Shown: positions 1 to 5,949, counted from the first letter of the stretch. The stretch: 6,493 nucleotides of DNA from Thermoanaerobaculia bacterium (GCA_023700825.1 JAMPYE010000256.1:1-6493), one strand, 5' to 3'. The notes: a model not told the origin generated them from the letters alone. A program made the numbers and translations.

Positions 1-26
1 CCCGACGCACGAAACTCGCACCGGCC

Positions 27-68
27 GGCGGTTCTTCAATCCTCGTTCTTCATTCGACATTCTCCGTT
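27..68 (-). repeat. Degenerate 7-nt tandem repeat array, six units
   Basis: Read on the minus strand from 68 down to 27, the sequence divides into six 7-nt units with the loose consensus AAYGNNG, for example AACGGAG (68-62), AATGTCG (61-55), AATGAAG (54-48) and AACGAGG (47-41). The period breaks on both sides. The array lies beyond the terminator of the histone-like gene and reads in the same direction as that gene. Similar arrays occur at 5313-5353 and 5468-5501. It resembles in style the heptanucleotide STRR repeats known from cyanobacteria, but its function is unknown. The rest of positions 1-137 shows no gene. Confidence 0.6.
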
Positions 69-137
69 GTGTCTCTGTGGGTGGGCCGAAAGCTGTGTCC
101 TGTCGCGCCGGCCGATCAGCTTTGCCTCTTGACATGG

Positions 138-179
138 AAAAAGGCCCGGACATCGCAACCGCCGCGATGGCCCGGGCCT
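138..179 (-). terminator. Rho-independent terminator of the histone H1-like gene
   Basis: On the minus strand an 8-bp stem, AGGCCCGG (179-172) with CCGGGCCT (149-142), is extended by a 6-bp inner stem CATCGC/GCGATG (169-164 with 156-151) across a small internal bulge, with a 7-nt loop. A run of five T follows directly (142-138). It begins 22 nt after the TAG stop of the gene at 202-696, as expected for an intrinsic terminator. Confidence 0.85.
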
Positions 180-201
180 CTTCCGGGAATCTTCGAATGC
201 G

Positions 202-696
202 CTAGAACGAGGAGGTGTCGCTGCCAGGCGCCGACTCGGGCGCTGGCTCGGGCGCCGGAACGGGCTCCGGTGCGGGAATGAACGACAACTGCTCGACCGG
301 AGCAGGCGCCGGGACCGGCATCGCGACGACCTTGCGCGGAGCGGTCTTCTTCTTTTTCGGCGCCGCTTTCTTCACGGGCACCATCGCCTTAGGGGCGGCC
401 TTCCTGACGACCTTCTTCGCCGCGGCCTTTTTTTCGACCTTCTTCGGCGTCGCCTTCTTCACGGCCTTCTTGACGACCTTCTTTGCTGCCTTCTTCACGA
501 CCTTCTTTGCGACCTTCTTCGCTACTTTCTTCGGGGTGGCCTTCTTCGCGACTTTCCTGGCAGGCTTCTTCGCCGCTTTCTTCGCGACTTTCCTGACCGG
601 CTTCTTCGCGGCCTTTTTCGCTACTTTCTTCGCGACCTTCTTCGCCGGTTTCTTCGCAGCCTTCTTCACAGCTTTCTTCACGACCTTCTTCGCCAC
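202..696 (-). CDS. Histone H1-like Lys/Ala-rich DNA-binding protein
   Basis: This 164-residue protein probably binds and compacts DNA in the nucleoid. Residues 1-122 are almost entirely tetrads of the form xxKK (AAKK, VAKK, VVKK, PAKK). I count 53 lysines, 4 arginines and a single acidic residue (E88). Two ATPKK units (53-57 and 82-86) shift the tetrad register by one residue and contain TPKK, an SPKK-type motif known from eukaryotic H1 tails as a minor-groove binder. Residues 123-164 form a Pro/Ala/Glu tail with the other five acidic residues. The family resembles bacterial H1-like proteins (chlamydial Hc1/HctB, AlgP-type tails). There is no globular domain and no signal peptide. The start is GTG at 696, set by a strong Shine-Dalgarno; the nearby ATG at 713 is out of frame. 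The gene lies downstream of the kinase on the same strand, but the 141-bp gap suggests its own promoter. DNA binding is inferred from composition. Confidence 0.93.
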   Translation of the reverse strand: MAKKVVKKAVKKAAKKPAKKVAKKVAKKAAKKPVRKVAKKAAKKPARKVAKKATPKKVAKKVAKKVVKKAAKKVVKKAVKKATPKKVEKKAAAKKVVRKAAPKAMVPVKKAAPKKKKTAPRKVVAMPVPAPAPVEQLSFIPAPEPVPAPEPAPESAPGSDTSSF

Positions 697-702
697 AGTG
701 AA

Positions 703-709
703 CCCTCCT
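703..709 (-). promoter_or_regulatory. Shine-Dalgarno AGGAGGG fixing a GTG start
   Basis: AGGAGGG reads 709-703 on the minus strand with a 6-nt spacer before GTG at 696-694. This near-perfect anti-16S match supports a GTG start for the histone-like protein and suggests efficient translation. Confidence 0.85.
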
Positions 710-731
710 GCATCAGCAATTGTGTTGAGCG

Positions 732-756
732 AATGTCAAAGATTATCTCCGACATT
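732..756. promoter_or_regulatory. Possible operator: AATGTC-N13-GACATT inverted repeat
   Basis: Two perfect 6-nt arms, AATGTC (732-737) and GACATT (751-756), flank a 13-nt AT-rich spacer. The site is about 36 nt upstream of the histone-like gene's start, where a regulator would sit. The stretch around 700-775 is also the most AT-rich part of the gap, so the promoter is probably here. Six-nt arms can arise by chance. Confidence 0.25.
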
Positions 757-771
757 TTGAATTCAGCGAGC

Positions 772-797
772 AAAAAGTGAAGCCCGCGGGCATCCCG
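772..797 (-). terminator. Weak terminator-like hairpin after the kinase gene
   Basis: Downstream of the kinase stop (TAG at 840-838), the minus strand has short GC-rich self-complementary elements: CGGG-ATG-CCCG at 797-787 and the palindrome GCCCGCGGGC at 791-782. Five T follow at 776-772. The stem is only about 4 bp and the T-run is offset by 5 nt, so termination is likely leaky and read-through into the histone-like gene cannot be excluded. Confidence 0.25.
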
Positions 798-837
798 ACT
801 CGCCTCGGTGCGAGCCCTCGCGCCATCCTTCTCTCGT

Positions 838-3696
838 CTATTCGTCCGCCGCGCAGCGGAAACCGACCGTCACCGACCTCTCGCCGGGAGCGAGCGAGCG
901 TCGCGCCGAGACACGGAGATCCCCGGCTGCGCTCGCCCACGATCCTCCCCGGATCACGCGCGCCTCGCCCAACTCCGGCCCCGCGACCTTCTCCTCCGGC
1001 GATTTCCCGTAGTAGTTGGCCCCATACCAGTCGCCGGTCCACTCCCACACGTTGCCCGCCAGATCGTGCACGCCGAGCCGGTTCGCCGGGAACGACCCCA
1101 CCGGCGCGTACGCGGTGAAGGAGTCGCCTTTGCCCGGAGTGTTCGCGACACCCGCCGGTGGTCTGCCGTCTGCACCCCACGGCCAAACGCTGCGCACGTC
1201 GCGCTCACGCGCGGCGGCTTCCCACTCGGCTTCGCTCGGAAGCCTCGCACCCATCGCCGTGCAATACGCGGACGCCTCGTCCCAGGTCACGAGCGCGACA
1301 GGCCAGTTCGGTTCGCCGGGCTGTCCTTTCTTCACTGGGCTCTGCCAGCTGGTCCCTTCCCTTCGGCGGGCACCCACCGCCTTCGCATCCGGTCCGGGCT
1401 CGCGCGCTCCCTTCGGAGCGAGCTCGGCGCCGACCCCGCTCGCCGCCGCCCACTTCGCGAACGCCTCGATCGTCACCTCGTGCCGCGCCATCCAGAAGCC
1501 GTCGACTCCGACGGTGTGCGCGGGCTTCTCGTCGTCCGCGCAGGTCTCGTCGCCCGATACGCAGCCGATGAGCAGCCAGGTCTGCGGCACCCAGAGGTAC
1601 TCGGCGCCGTCCCTCGGGTTCGTCCATCGATTGCCCTCACGAGCCCGAGCTGCTTCGCCAAGCAGCGGAGGCGCGTCCTCGCGTCGCTCGGGAATCGGCG
1701 GCGGCACCGGTTTCGGCTTCGCGATTTCTTTGATGGCGGCGGTCGCCTCCGGCGGCGCGGCCTGCTGGATCAATTGGATGACCTTGTCGCGGAAGAGCCA
1801 CCCCGCGACTGCCGCGAGCCCGACGCCGACGAACACGGCGGCCGCGACCCTGCCACGCCGCCCGCCGCCGTCCGGGTGCGACAGCACCGGCCCGCTGGCG
1901 CGACGATGCTGCCTGAGCCACTCTTCCGCTTCGGCGATCGGCGGATCCTTTTCGATCCTCGGGCCGAACTTCGAGTCTCGCCACGCGAGCAGTTTCTGCA
2001 CCCCCTCCGCGTCGCGGGCGTCCCTCGCCCTCGCGATCGACTTCGCGAGCCTCGAGTTCGTCTCGTGAATGGCGTGATGGAAGCTTTGCTCGACGGCGAT
2101 GAACTCCTCGTCCTTCACCGCCCCCATGCCGAGGTGGTTCGCGAGATCCTCGAGCATCTCGCGCGCGCTGGCGTACGACTCGGAGTTGATCCAGCTTCTC
2201 GCGCGATCGAGCAGCTCCGAGCGGCGGCGAAGCCACTGCTCGGCCTCCACGCGGACCGCGGGATCGGCGAGCCGCCGGCCGAGGGCCTGTTCGCGCTCCT
2301 CGAGAAGCCGCGCGACCTCCTTCGGATGCCCGCCGTCGCGTGCCCGCTGGATCTCGGACGCGTACCAGCGCGAGGCCTCGGCGGCCGCATGATCGAGTTC
2401 CTCGCGGACGTGGCGAAAGTCGGCGTCGCTCTCGGCACGCACGCCGAGGTGCATCTTCAGGTTCTGAATCGTGACGTCGGCATGCTGCAGCTGCCGGGCG
2501 GCGAGTGCCTGCGTGATCTGCTCGAGCAGCTCGCGCCTGCGCGCCTGCGCCGGGTCGACGTCGGAGCGCCTCCGGATCGTCGCGTCCCCCGGCTTCGGCG
2601 TCTCGAGCGGTCGCTGCGCGGTCTGCCCGGGGAACGGTGTGCGCGACGCGGGAAACGGCGTAGCTGCCGGCGGCATCGGCGTCATCGTCGTCGGAATCAT
2701 CGACGACGGCGGAAGCGTCTCGACCGCGGTGGGCGCGTCGATCATCGGAAGAGGAACGGCAGCGAGTGCCTGCGCGAACTCGATCGCGGTCTGGTAGCGG
2801 TTCGCCCGGTTCTTCTCGAGCGCCTTGAGCACGATCGCTTCGATGGCTGGAGGCACGGACGACCCGGGGCTCGATCGCGCGATCGGCGGCGCTGCCTGGG
2901 AGAGATGCATCATCAGGTAGTGGTGCGGCGTCTCGGCCTGGAACGGCGCCACGCCGGCAAGCATCTCGTACAGGACGAGACCGAACGAGTAGATGTCGGC
3001 GCGACCGTCGATCTTGTCCCCCGCCTTGAGCGCGCCGAGCTGCTCCGGCGACGCGTACTTCAGCTTTCCGACGAACACGCCCGTCTTCGTCTGCTGCTCG
3101 CCTTCGTCGTCCTGCTGCTTGGCGACGCCGAGGTCGATGATCTTCACTCGCTCGGTGCCATCCTCGAGCCGGGTGATCATCAGGTTCTCGGGGCTGACGT
3201 CGCGATGGACGATCCCGGCGCGGTGGATCGCGTCGAAGCCCTGCAGCGCCTGGATGGCGAGGCGCACCGCGAGGGCGGCCGAGAGTCGCCCGCGGTCGCG
3301 GACGAACTGCGCCAGGTTCACTCCGTCGATGTACTCCCAGACCATGTACCAGGAGCCGTCGGCGAGCGAGGAGAAATCGAACAGCGCGGCGACGTTTGGA
3401 TGCTGGATCTTCGTCGCGAGCCGGGCCTCGCGCAGGAAGCGCTCGCGTACCCCCGGCTCGGCCACGAGATTCGCGCGCATCAGCTTGATCACGCGGAGCG
3501 CGTCGAGATGGAGGTGGATCGCCTTGTAGACCTCGCCCATCCCGCCGATCCCGAGCAGCGACAGGACGTGGTACTTCCCGTCCAGCGGCACCTCGGCGTA
3601 CTGCCGGAGGAAATCGGTCACACGCTCGCCGCACGAAGTGCAGGCGTAAAGCGCCGGTGGCACCTGGGCATCGCAGCGCGGGCATTGGAACGTCAC
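838..3696 (-). CDS. Transmembrane Ser/Thr protein kinase with FGE-sulfatase-fold domain
   Basis: This 952-residue protein is probably a membrane receptor kinase that phosphorylates Ser/Thr targets in the cytoplasm. In order: a zinc ribbon (C5, C8, C19, C22); a kinase domain (~43-312) with glycine loop G49-G54, Lys71, Glu90, HRD 164-166 in HRDVSPEN (Ser168 replaces the usual Lys; Asn171 kept), DLG 188-190 in place of DFG, and SPE 216-218; a Thr/Pro-rich linker (~320-375); two copies of a ~105-residue helical module (389-493 and 494-598); one membrane helix (~616-635); and an FGE-sulfatase/SUMF1-fold domain (~690-950) with RLPSEAEWE, GNVWEW and RGGSW motifs. The positions of FGE's two active cysteines appear to be Ser922 and Leu927, so formylglycine synthesis is unlikely and a sensing role is more plausible. 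The positive-inside pattern puts the kinase in the cytoplasm and the FGE-like domain outside. The GTG start keeps the zinc ribbon; no Shine-Dalgarno precedes it. The gene is divergent from the ankyrin gene. Domain calls are firm; signal and substrate are unknown. Confidence 0.95.
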   Translation of the reverse strand: MTFQCPRCDAQVPPALYACTSCGERVTDFLRQYAEVPLDGKYHVLSLLGIGGMGEVYKAIHLHLDALRVIKLMRANLVAEPGVRERFLREARLATKIQHPNVAALFDFSSLADGSWYMVWEYIDGVNLAQFVRDRGRLSAALAVRLAIQALQGFDAIHRAGIVHRDVSPENLMITRLEDGTERVKIIDLGVAKQQDDEGEQQTKTGVFVGKLKYASPEQLGALKAGDKIDGRADIYSFGLVLYEMLAGVAPFQAETPHHYLMMHLSQAAPPIARSSPGSSVPPAIEAIVLKALEKNRANRYQTAIEFAQALAAVPLPMIDAPTAVETLPPSSMIPTTMTPMPPAATPFPASRTPFPGQTAQRPLETPKPGDATIRRRSDVDPAQARRRELLEQITQALAARQLQHADVTIQNLKMHLGVRAESDADFRHVREELDHAAAEASRWYASEIQRARDGGHPKEVARLLEEREQALGRRLADPAVRVEAEQWLRRRSELLDRARSWINSESYASAREMLEDLANHLGMGAVKDEEFIAVEQSFHHAIHETNSRLAKSIARARDARDAEGVQKLLAWRDSKFGPRIEKDPPIAEAEEWLRQHRRASGPVLSHPDGGGRRGRVAAAVFVGVGLAAVAGWLFRDKVIQLIQQAAPPEATAAIKEIAKPKPVPPPIPERREDAPPLLGEAARAREGNRWTNPRDGAEYLWVPQTWLLIGCVSGDETCADDEKPAHTVGVDGFWMARHEVTIEAFAKWAAASGVGAELAPKGAREPGPDAKAVGARRREGTSWQSPVKKGQPGEPNWPVALVTWDEASAYCTAMGARLPSEAEWEAAARERDVRSVWPWGADGRPPAGVANTPGKGDSFTAYAPVGSFPANRLGVHDLAGNVWEWTGDWYGANYYGKSPEEKVAGPELGEARVIRGGSWASAAGDLRVSARRSLAPGERSVTVGFRCAADE

Positions 3697-3705
3697 GGTA
3701 GGAAG

Positions 3706-3711
3706 AGTATA
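3706..3711 (-). promoter_or_regulatory. Candidate -10 box for a leaderless kinase mRNA
   Basis: TATACT reads 3711-3706 on the minus strand and is a close match to the TATAAT consensus. Only 9 nt separate it from the kinase GTG at 3696-3694, so initiation at the normal distance would fall within a few bases of the start codon. No purine-rich Shine-Dalgarno lies in those 9 nt (CTTCCTACC). No good -35 hexamer is visible about 17 nt upstream. Confidence 0.45.
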
Positions 3712-3803
3712 GGACGCGCGGCTCGGATCGCGCCGCTCCCGGGCGGAGGGAAACCGAACCGGCCCGGGTCGCTTCTTACAGACGCGGCCGGGCGGACGCG
3801 GGT

Positions 3804-3828
3804 TAGAATTCCCCGACCCCGAGAGGAG
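3804..3828 (+). promoter_or_regulatory. -10-like box and Shine-Dalgarno of the ankyrin gene
   Basis: TAGAAT (3804-3809) matches five of six bases of the -10 consensus and sits in the AT-richer part of the divergent gap. GAGGAG (3823-3828) is a strong Shine-Dalgarno with a 6-nt spacer to ATG at 3835. The Shine-Dalgarno fixes the true start of a reading frame that stays open, without meaning, far upstream through the antisense of the kinase. No clear -35 is seen, so the promoter part is tentative. Confidence 0.5.
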
Positions 3829-3834
3829 AAGACG

Positions 3835-5301
3835 ATGAAGCTGACACGCACGGCGCGAGCATTGGCCCTGATCCTGGCGCTCACGATCACGATTCCGACA
3901 ATTGCCGCGCCGAAGAAGAAGCAGAAGTTCGACGCGACGGCCACCGCGGCGCTGCTCGAAGCGGCGACCAACCGAGACGGCGACGCCATCGTCGCGGCGC
4001 TCGAGGCAAAGGCCGACCCGAACGTCAAGAATGACGAAGGCTTCAGCGCCCTGATGCTCTCTGTGCTCGGGTCCCTGTTCGGCGACGACGAGAAGGTCGT
4101 CGCCGCGTTCGTAAAGGCGAAGGTCGACCTCGAGGCGAAGAACAAGTTCGACCAGACGGCACTGATGCTCGCGTCACGCGAAGGACAGTGGCAGCCGCTT
4201 GAGTTTCTGATCAAGGCGGGCGCAAACGTCAATGCGAAAGACGGCGACGGATGGACCGCTCTCATGCTCGCCGCCTACAACGGCCAGAGCAAGTGCGTGG
4301 AGGATCTCATCGCGGCGAAAGCCGACATCCACGCGAAGACGGTAGACGGATGGGATGCGGTTCTGCTGGCGATCAACCAAGGCCAGGGAGCCGCTGCGGA
4401 GAAGCTCATCAAGGCCGGAGTAACGGTGCCGAAGGAAGGCCCCGCGGGGACCTCCGCGCCGGTCATCCATGCGGCCTATGGCGGAGACCTCCTGGGCATG
4501 CGACTCGTCCTCGAGAGCGCGCCCGACCTCAGCGCGCGTGACAAGGACGGGTGGAGCGCCCTCGCGATCGCAGCGAACAACAACTACCCCCAGATCGTGA
4601 TGGAGCTGCTTCGCGCCGGCGCCGACCCGTCTCTGAAAGACAACGAGGGCAGGACCGCCCTCGAGCGGGCCGTCGAGACCGGGCGGGTCGAGATCGCGGC
4701 GCTGCTCGGCGGCAAGTGGGAGCGCCCGACCCCGGGGGGAACGAAGATCAGCGTCCCGTGCAAGCTCGCCGGTGGCAACGTCGACGGCTTCATCGAGATT
4801 CGCGAGTCGGACCTCCTCTTCAGCACCGTCTTCCCGAAGCCGATGAACTACTACCTCGGTGGGGGCAACACGAATCGAGCGAAGTCCTCGAAGGCGCTCA
4901 CCTTCGACGGGTCGGTCGCGCCGTCGTTCTACCTCGACACCGACGCCAACTCGAAGACCGGCCAGAAGCCGGACATGTTCACGAAAGCCGCGGCGGGCGC
5001 GGAGTACTCGCTCGAGTACGGCGAGATGGGAACACAGGTAGAGATCGGCTACACAAATTCCGACGGACAGTCGGTCGCTCGCCGCGTCTTCGGAAACGTC
5101 TTCGACCCGACGATCAAGAAGCAGGGCGAGTACCTGGATACCTCCGCGGACGATTACTACCCGCAGGCGGAGAACAACGCCGGCGTCCTGCAGACGAGCG
5201 TTCCGATGTCGCTCTTCGAATTGAAGCCGGGCAAGAGGGTCCGCGTGGTGATGGAAGTTGGCAGCTGCGGCTCGAAGGAAGCGACGTTCAAGCTGAAGTA
5301 G
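3835..5301 (+). CDS. Secreted ankyrin-repeat protein with C-terminal beta-rich domain
   Basis: This 488-residue protein is probably exported and binds other proteins. A signal peptide spans about 1-25: basic KLTRTAR, a hydrophobic core ALALILALTITI and a likely cleavage after TIAA, with no lipobox cysteine. Residues ~34-292 hold about eight ankyrin repeats, clearest at 104-135 (QTALMLAS, LIKAGANVNAK), 136-168 (GWTALMLAAYNG), 238-268 (LLRAGADPSLKD) and 269-292; the one at ~206-237 is more diverged. Residues ~300-488 form a beta-rich domain I cannot name. It contains FYLDTDANSKTG (365-376), an acidic loop resembling calcium-binding motifs in secreted proteins, and two cysteines (309, 478) that could form a disulfide. 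The start is fixed by GAGGAG six nt upstream and by the signal peptide. A terminator follows at 5356-5389. The gene is divergent from the receptor kinase, so co-regulation or interaction is possible but unproven. Confidence 0.95.
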   Translation: MKLTRTARALALILALTITIPTIAAPKKKQKFDATATAALLEAATNRDGDAIVAALEAKADPNVKNDEGFSALMLSVLGSLFGDDEKVVAAFVKAKVDLEAKNKFDQTALMLASREGQWQPLEFLIKAGANVNAKDGDGWTALMLAAYNGQSKCVEDLIAAKADIHAKTVDGWDAVLLAINQGQGAAAEKLIKAGVTVPKEGPAGTSAPVIHAAYGGDLLGMRLVLESAPDLSARDKDGWSALAIAANNNYPQIVMELLRAGADPSLKDNEGRTALERAVETGRVEIAALLGGKWERPTPGGTKISVPCKLAGGNVDGFIEIRESDLLFSTVFPKPMNYYLGGGNTNRAKSSKALTFDGSVAPSFYLDTDANSKTGQKPDMFTKAAAGAEYSLEYGEMGTQVEIGYTNSDGQSVARRVFGNVFDPTIKKQGEYLDTSADDYYPQAENNAGVLQTSVPMSLFELKPGKRVRVVMEVGSCGSKEATFKLK

Positions 5302-5312
5302 GAAGGCGAAGC

Positions 5313-5353
5313 AACGCGAAACGCGGTACGCGCAACGCGAAACCGGAACGAAG
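5313..5353 (+). repeat. Heptamer array 3' of the ankyrin gene; left arm of an inverted repeat
   Basis: Starting 11 nt after the ankyrin stop, the plus strand divides into units AACGCGA (5313-5319), AACGCGG (5320-5326), TACGCGC (5327-5333) and AACGCGA (5334-5340), then a 6-nt AACCGG and AACGAAG (5347-5353). Positions 5312-5346 match the reverse complement of 5468-5502 at 31 of 35 bases. The units follow the same AAYGNNG pattern as the array at 27-68. Confidence 0.75.
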
Positions 5354-5355
5354 AG

Positions 5356-5389
5356 AGGGGCGACGCAATGCGTCGCCCCTTTGCGTTTT
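5356..5389 (+). terminator. Strong rho-independent terminator of the ankyrin gene
   Basis: AGGGGCGACGCA (5356-5367) pairs perfectly with TGCGTCGCCCCT (5369-5380); in practice about 10 bp close over a small loop. A U-rich tail follows (TTTGCGTTTT, 5380-5389). It ends plus-strand transcription 54 nt after the ankyrin stop. On the minus strand the stem is followed only by CTCTCTT, so it would be a weaker terminator for the opposing gene at 5503-5949. Confidence 0.85.
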
Positions 5390-5467
5390 GTGGTCGGGGA
5401 AGAACGGGCGACTCGCCGGGTCACCCGTACGAAGTTGCGCGGCCTTCCGGCCAGCGATACACCGCAG

Positions 5468-5501
5468 CCGGTTTCGCGTTCAGCGTTCCGCGTTTCGCGT
5501 T
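5468..5501 (-). repeat. Heptamer array 3' of the membrane gene; right arm of the inverted repeat
   Basis: On the minus strand, one nt after the TGA of the gene at 5503-5949, the units are AACGCGA (5501-5495), AACGCGG (5494-5488), AACGCTG (5487-5481), AACGCGA (5480-5474) and AACCGG (5473-5468). Their order matches that of the left arm at 5313-5346. The two arms enclose the terminator and about 120 nt in total. The remaining spacer (5390-5467) holds only a short GGCC-TTCC-GGCC inverted repeat near 5441-5452. Confidence 0.75.
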
Positions 5502-5502
5502 C

Positions 5503-5949
5503 TCAGAAGAGCCCGCCCGTGCGAAGCCCGACGCCGAGGGCGACGAGGAGCACGCCGAGCACGGTGATCGTGGCGACCATCGCGGTGAACGAGCCGAGCG
5601 TCTCCATTGACAGCTTGGGCGCGATGCGGCGGCGCATGATGACGACGAGCACGGTGATCACGATCGCGATCAGGAGCTTCGCGGCCACGTGCGTCGCGAA
5701 GACCTCCTTCATCTGAAACGCGGCGCTGATCCCCTTGAACTGCGGCGACGCGAGCCAGAGGCCGGTGACGAACTGCACCGCGAGGCCGTGGACTCCGGCC
5801 TGACCGACGCCGGCGAGGAAGCCGCGAATGACGCCGACGTCGCCCGCCTTCTTCGCCTTCGGAATCACCGAGAGCATCAGGACGAGGTTGGTTCCGACGA
5901 GCACGGCGGCACCGAGGAGGTGGAGGATGACGAGAATCTTATAGAGCAT
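5503..5949 (-). CDS. Four-helix integral membrane protein, CopD/HemJ-like
   Basis: This 148-residue inner-membrane protein has four predicted helices at about 5-28, 48-67, 86-104 and 118-141. The first begins LHLLGAAVLVGTN, which resembles the HLLG...VGG start of the CopD and HemJ-type four-helix families. His10 (helix 1), His54 (helix 2) and His87 (start of helix 3) are candidates for heme or metal binding. A basic stretch MRRRIAPK (105-112) follows helix 3 and suggests a cytoplasmic loop. The family match is weak and by eye; copper transport or heme chemistry is not shown. The ATG at 5949 is preceded by GGAGAG (5964-5959) with a 9-nt spacer, lying just after the stop of the upstream gene. 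The 16-nt gap implies one operon and possible translational coupling. The heptamer array begins right after the stop. Confidence 0.9.
   Translation of the reverse strand: MLYKILVILHLLGAAVLVGTNLVLMLSVIPKAKKAGDVGVIRGFLAGVGQAGVHGLAVQFVTGLWLASPQFKGISAAFQMKEVFATHVAAKLLIAIVITVLVVIMRRRIAPKLSMETLGSFTAMVATITVLGVLLVALGVGLRTGGLF

Noticed and set aside
69..281. Plus-strand 70-codon frame at the left edge
   Set aside because: It crosses the terminator and the end of the histone-like gene, has no Shine-Dalgarno and encodes low-complexity Arg/Ala/Pro sequence.
734..739. Perfect TTGACA on the minus strand as a -35 box for the histone-like gene
   Set aside because: At 17-18 nt spacing the -10 position reads CTGATG or TGATGC, a poor match, and a start there would fall inside the Shine-Dalgarno.
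215..760. Plus-strand Phe/Ala-rich frame of 181 codons
   Set aside because: It is the antisense of the lysine-repeat gene (AAG read as CTT/TTC), and the minus strand has the Shine-Dalgarno and the terminator.
1637..3685. Minus-strand 682-codon frame inside the kinase gene
   Set aside because: It overlaps the kinase in another frame on the same strand, has an Arg/Ala-rich low-complexity translation and no recognisable motif.
808..3834. Plus-strand frame of about 1,009 codons continuous with the ankyrin gene
   Set aside because: It is antisense to the receptor kinase, rich in Arg and without domains; the real protein begins at 3835 with a Shine-Dalgarno and signal peptide. The open frame is a by-product of GC-biased codon use.
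4174..5424. Minus-strand 416-codon frame opposite the ankyrin gene
   Set aside because: It is antisense to a well-supported gene, runs through the terminator hairpin, and shows no domain or credible start signal.
5313..5501. CRISPR-like array in the convergent gap
   Set aside because: The repeats are contiguous 7-nt units in two opposite blocks, with no spacers of constant length and no cas genes nearby.
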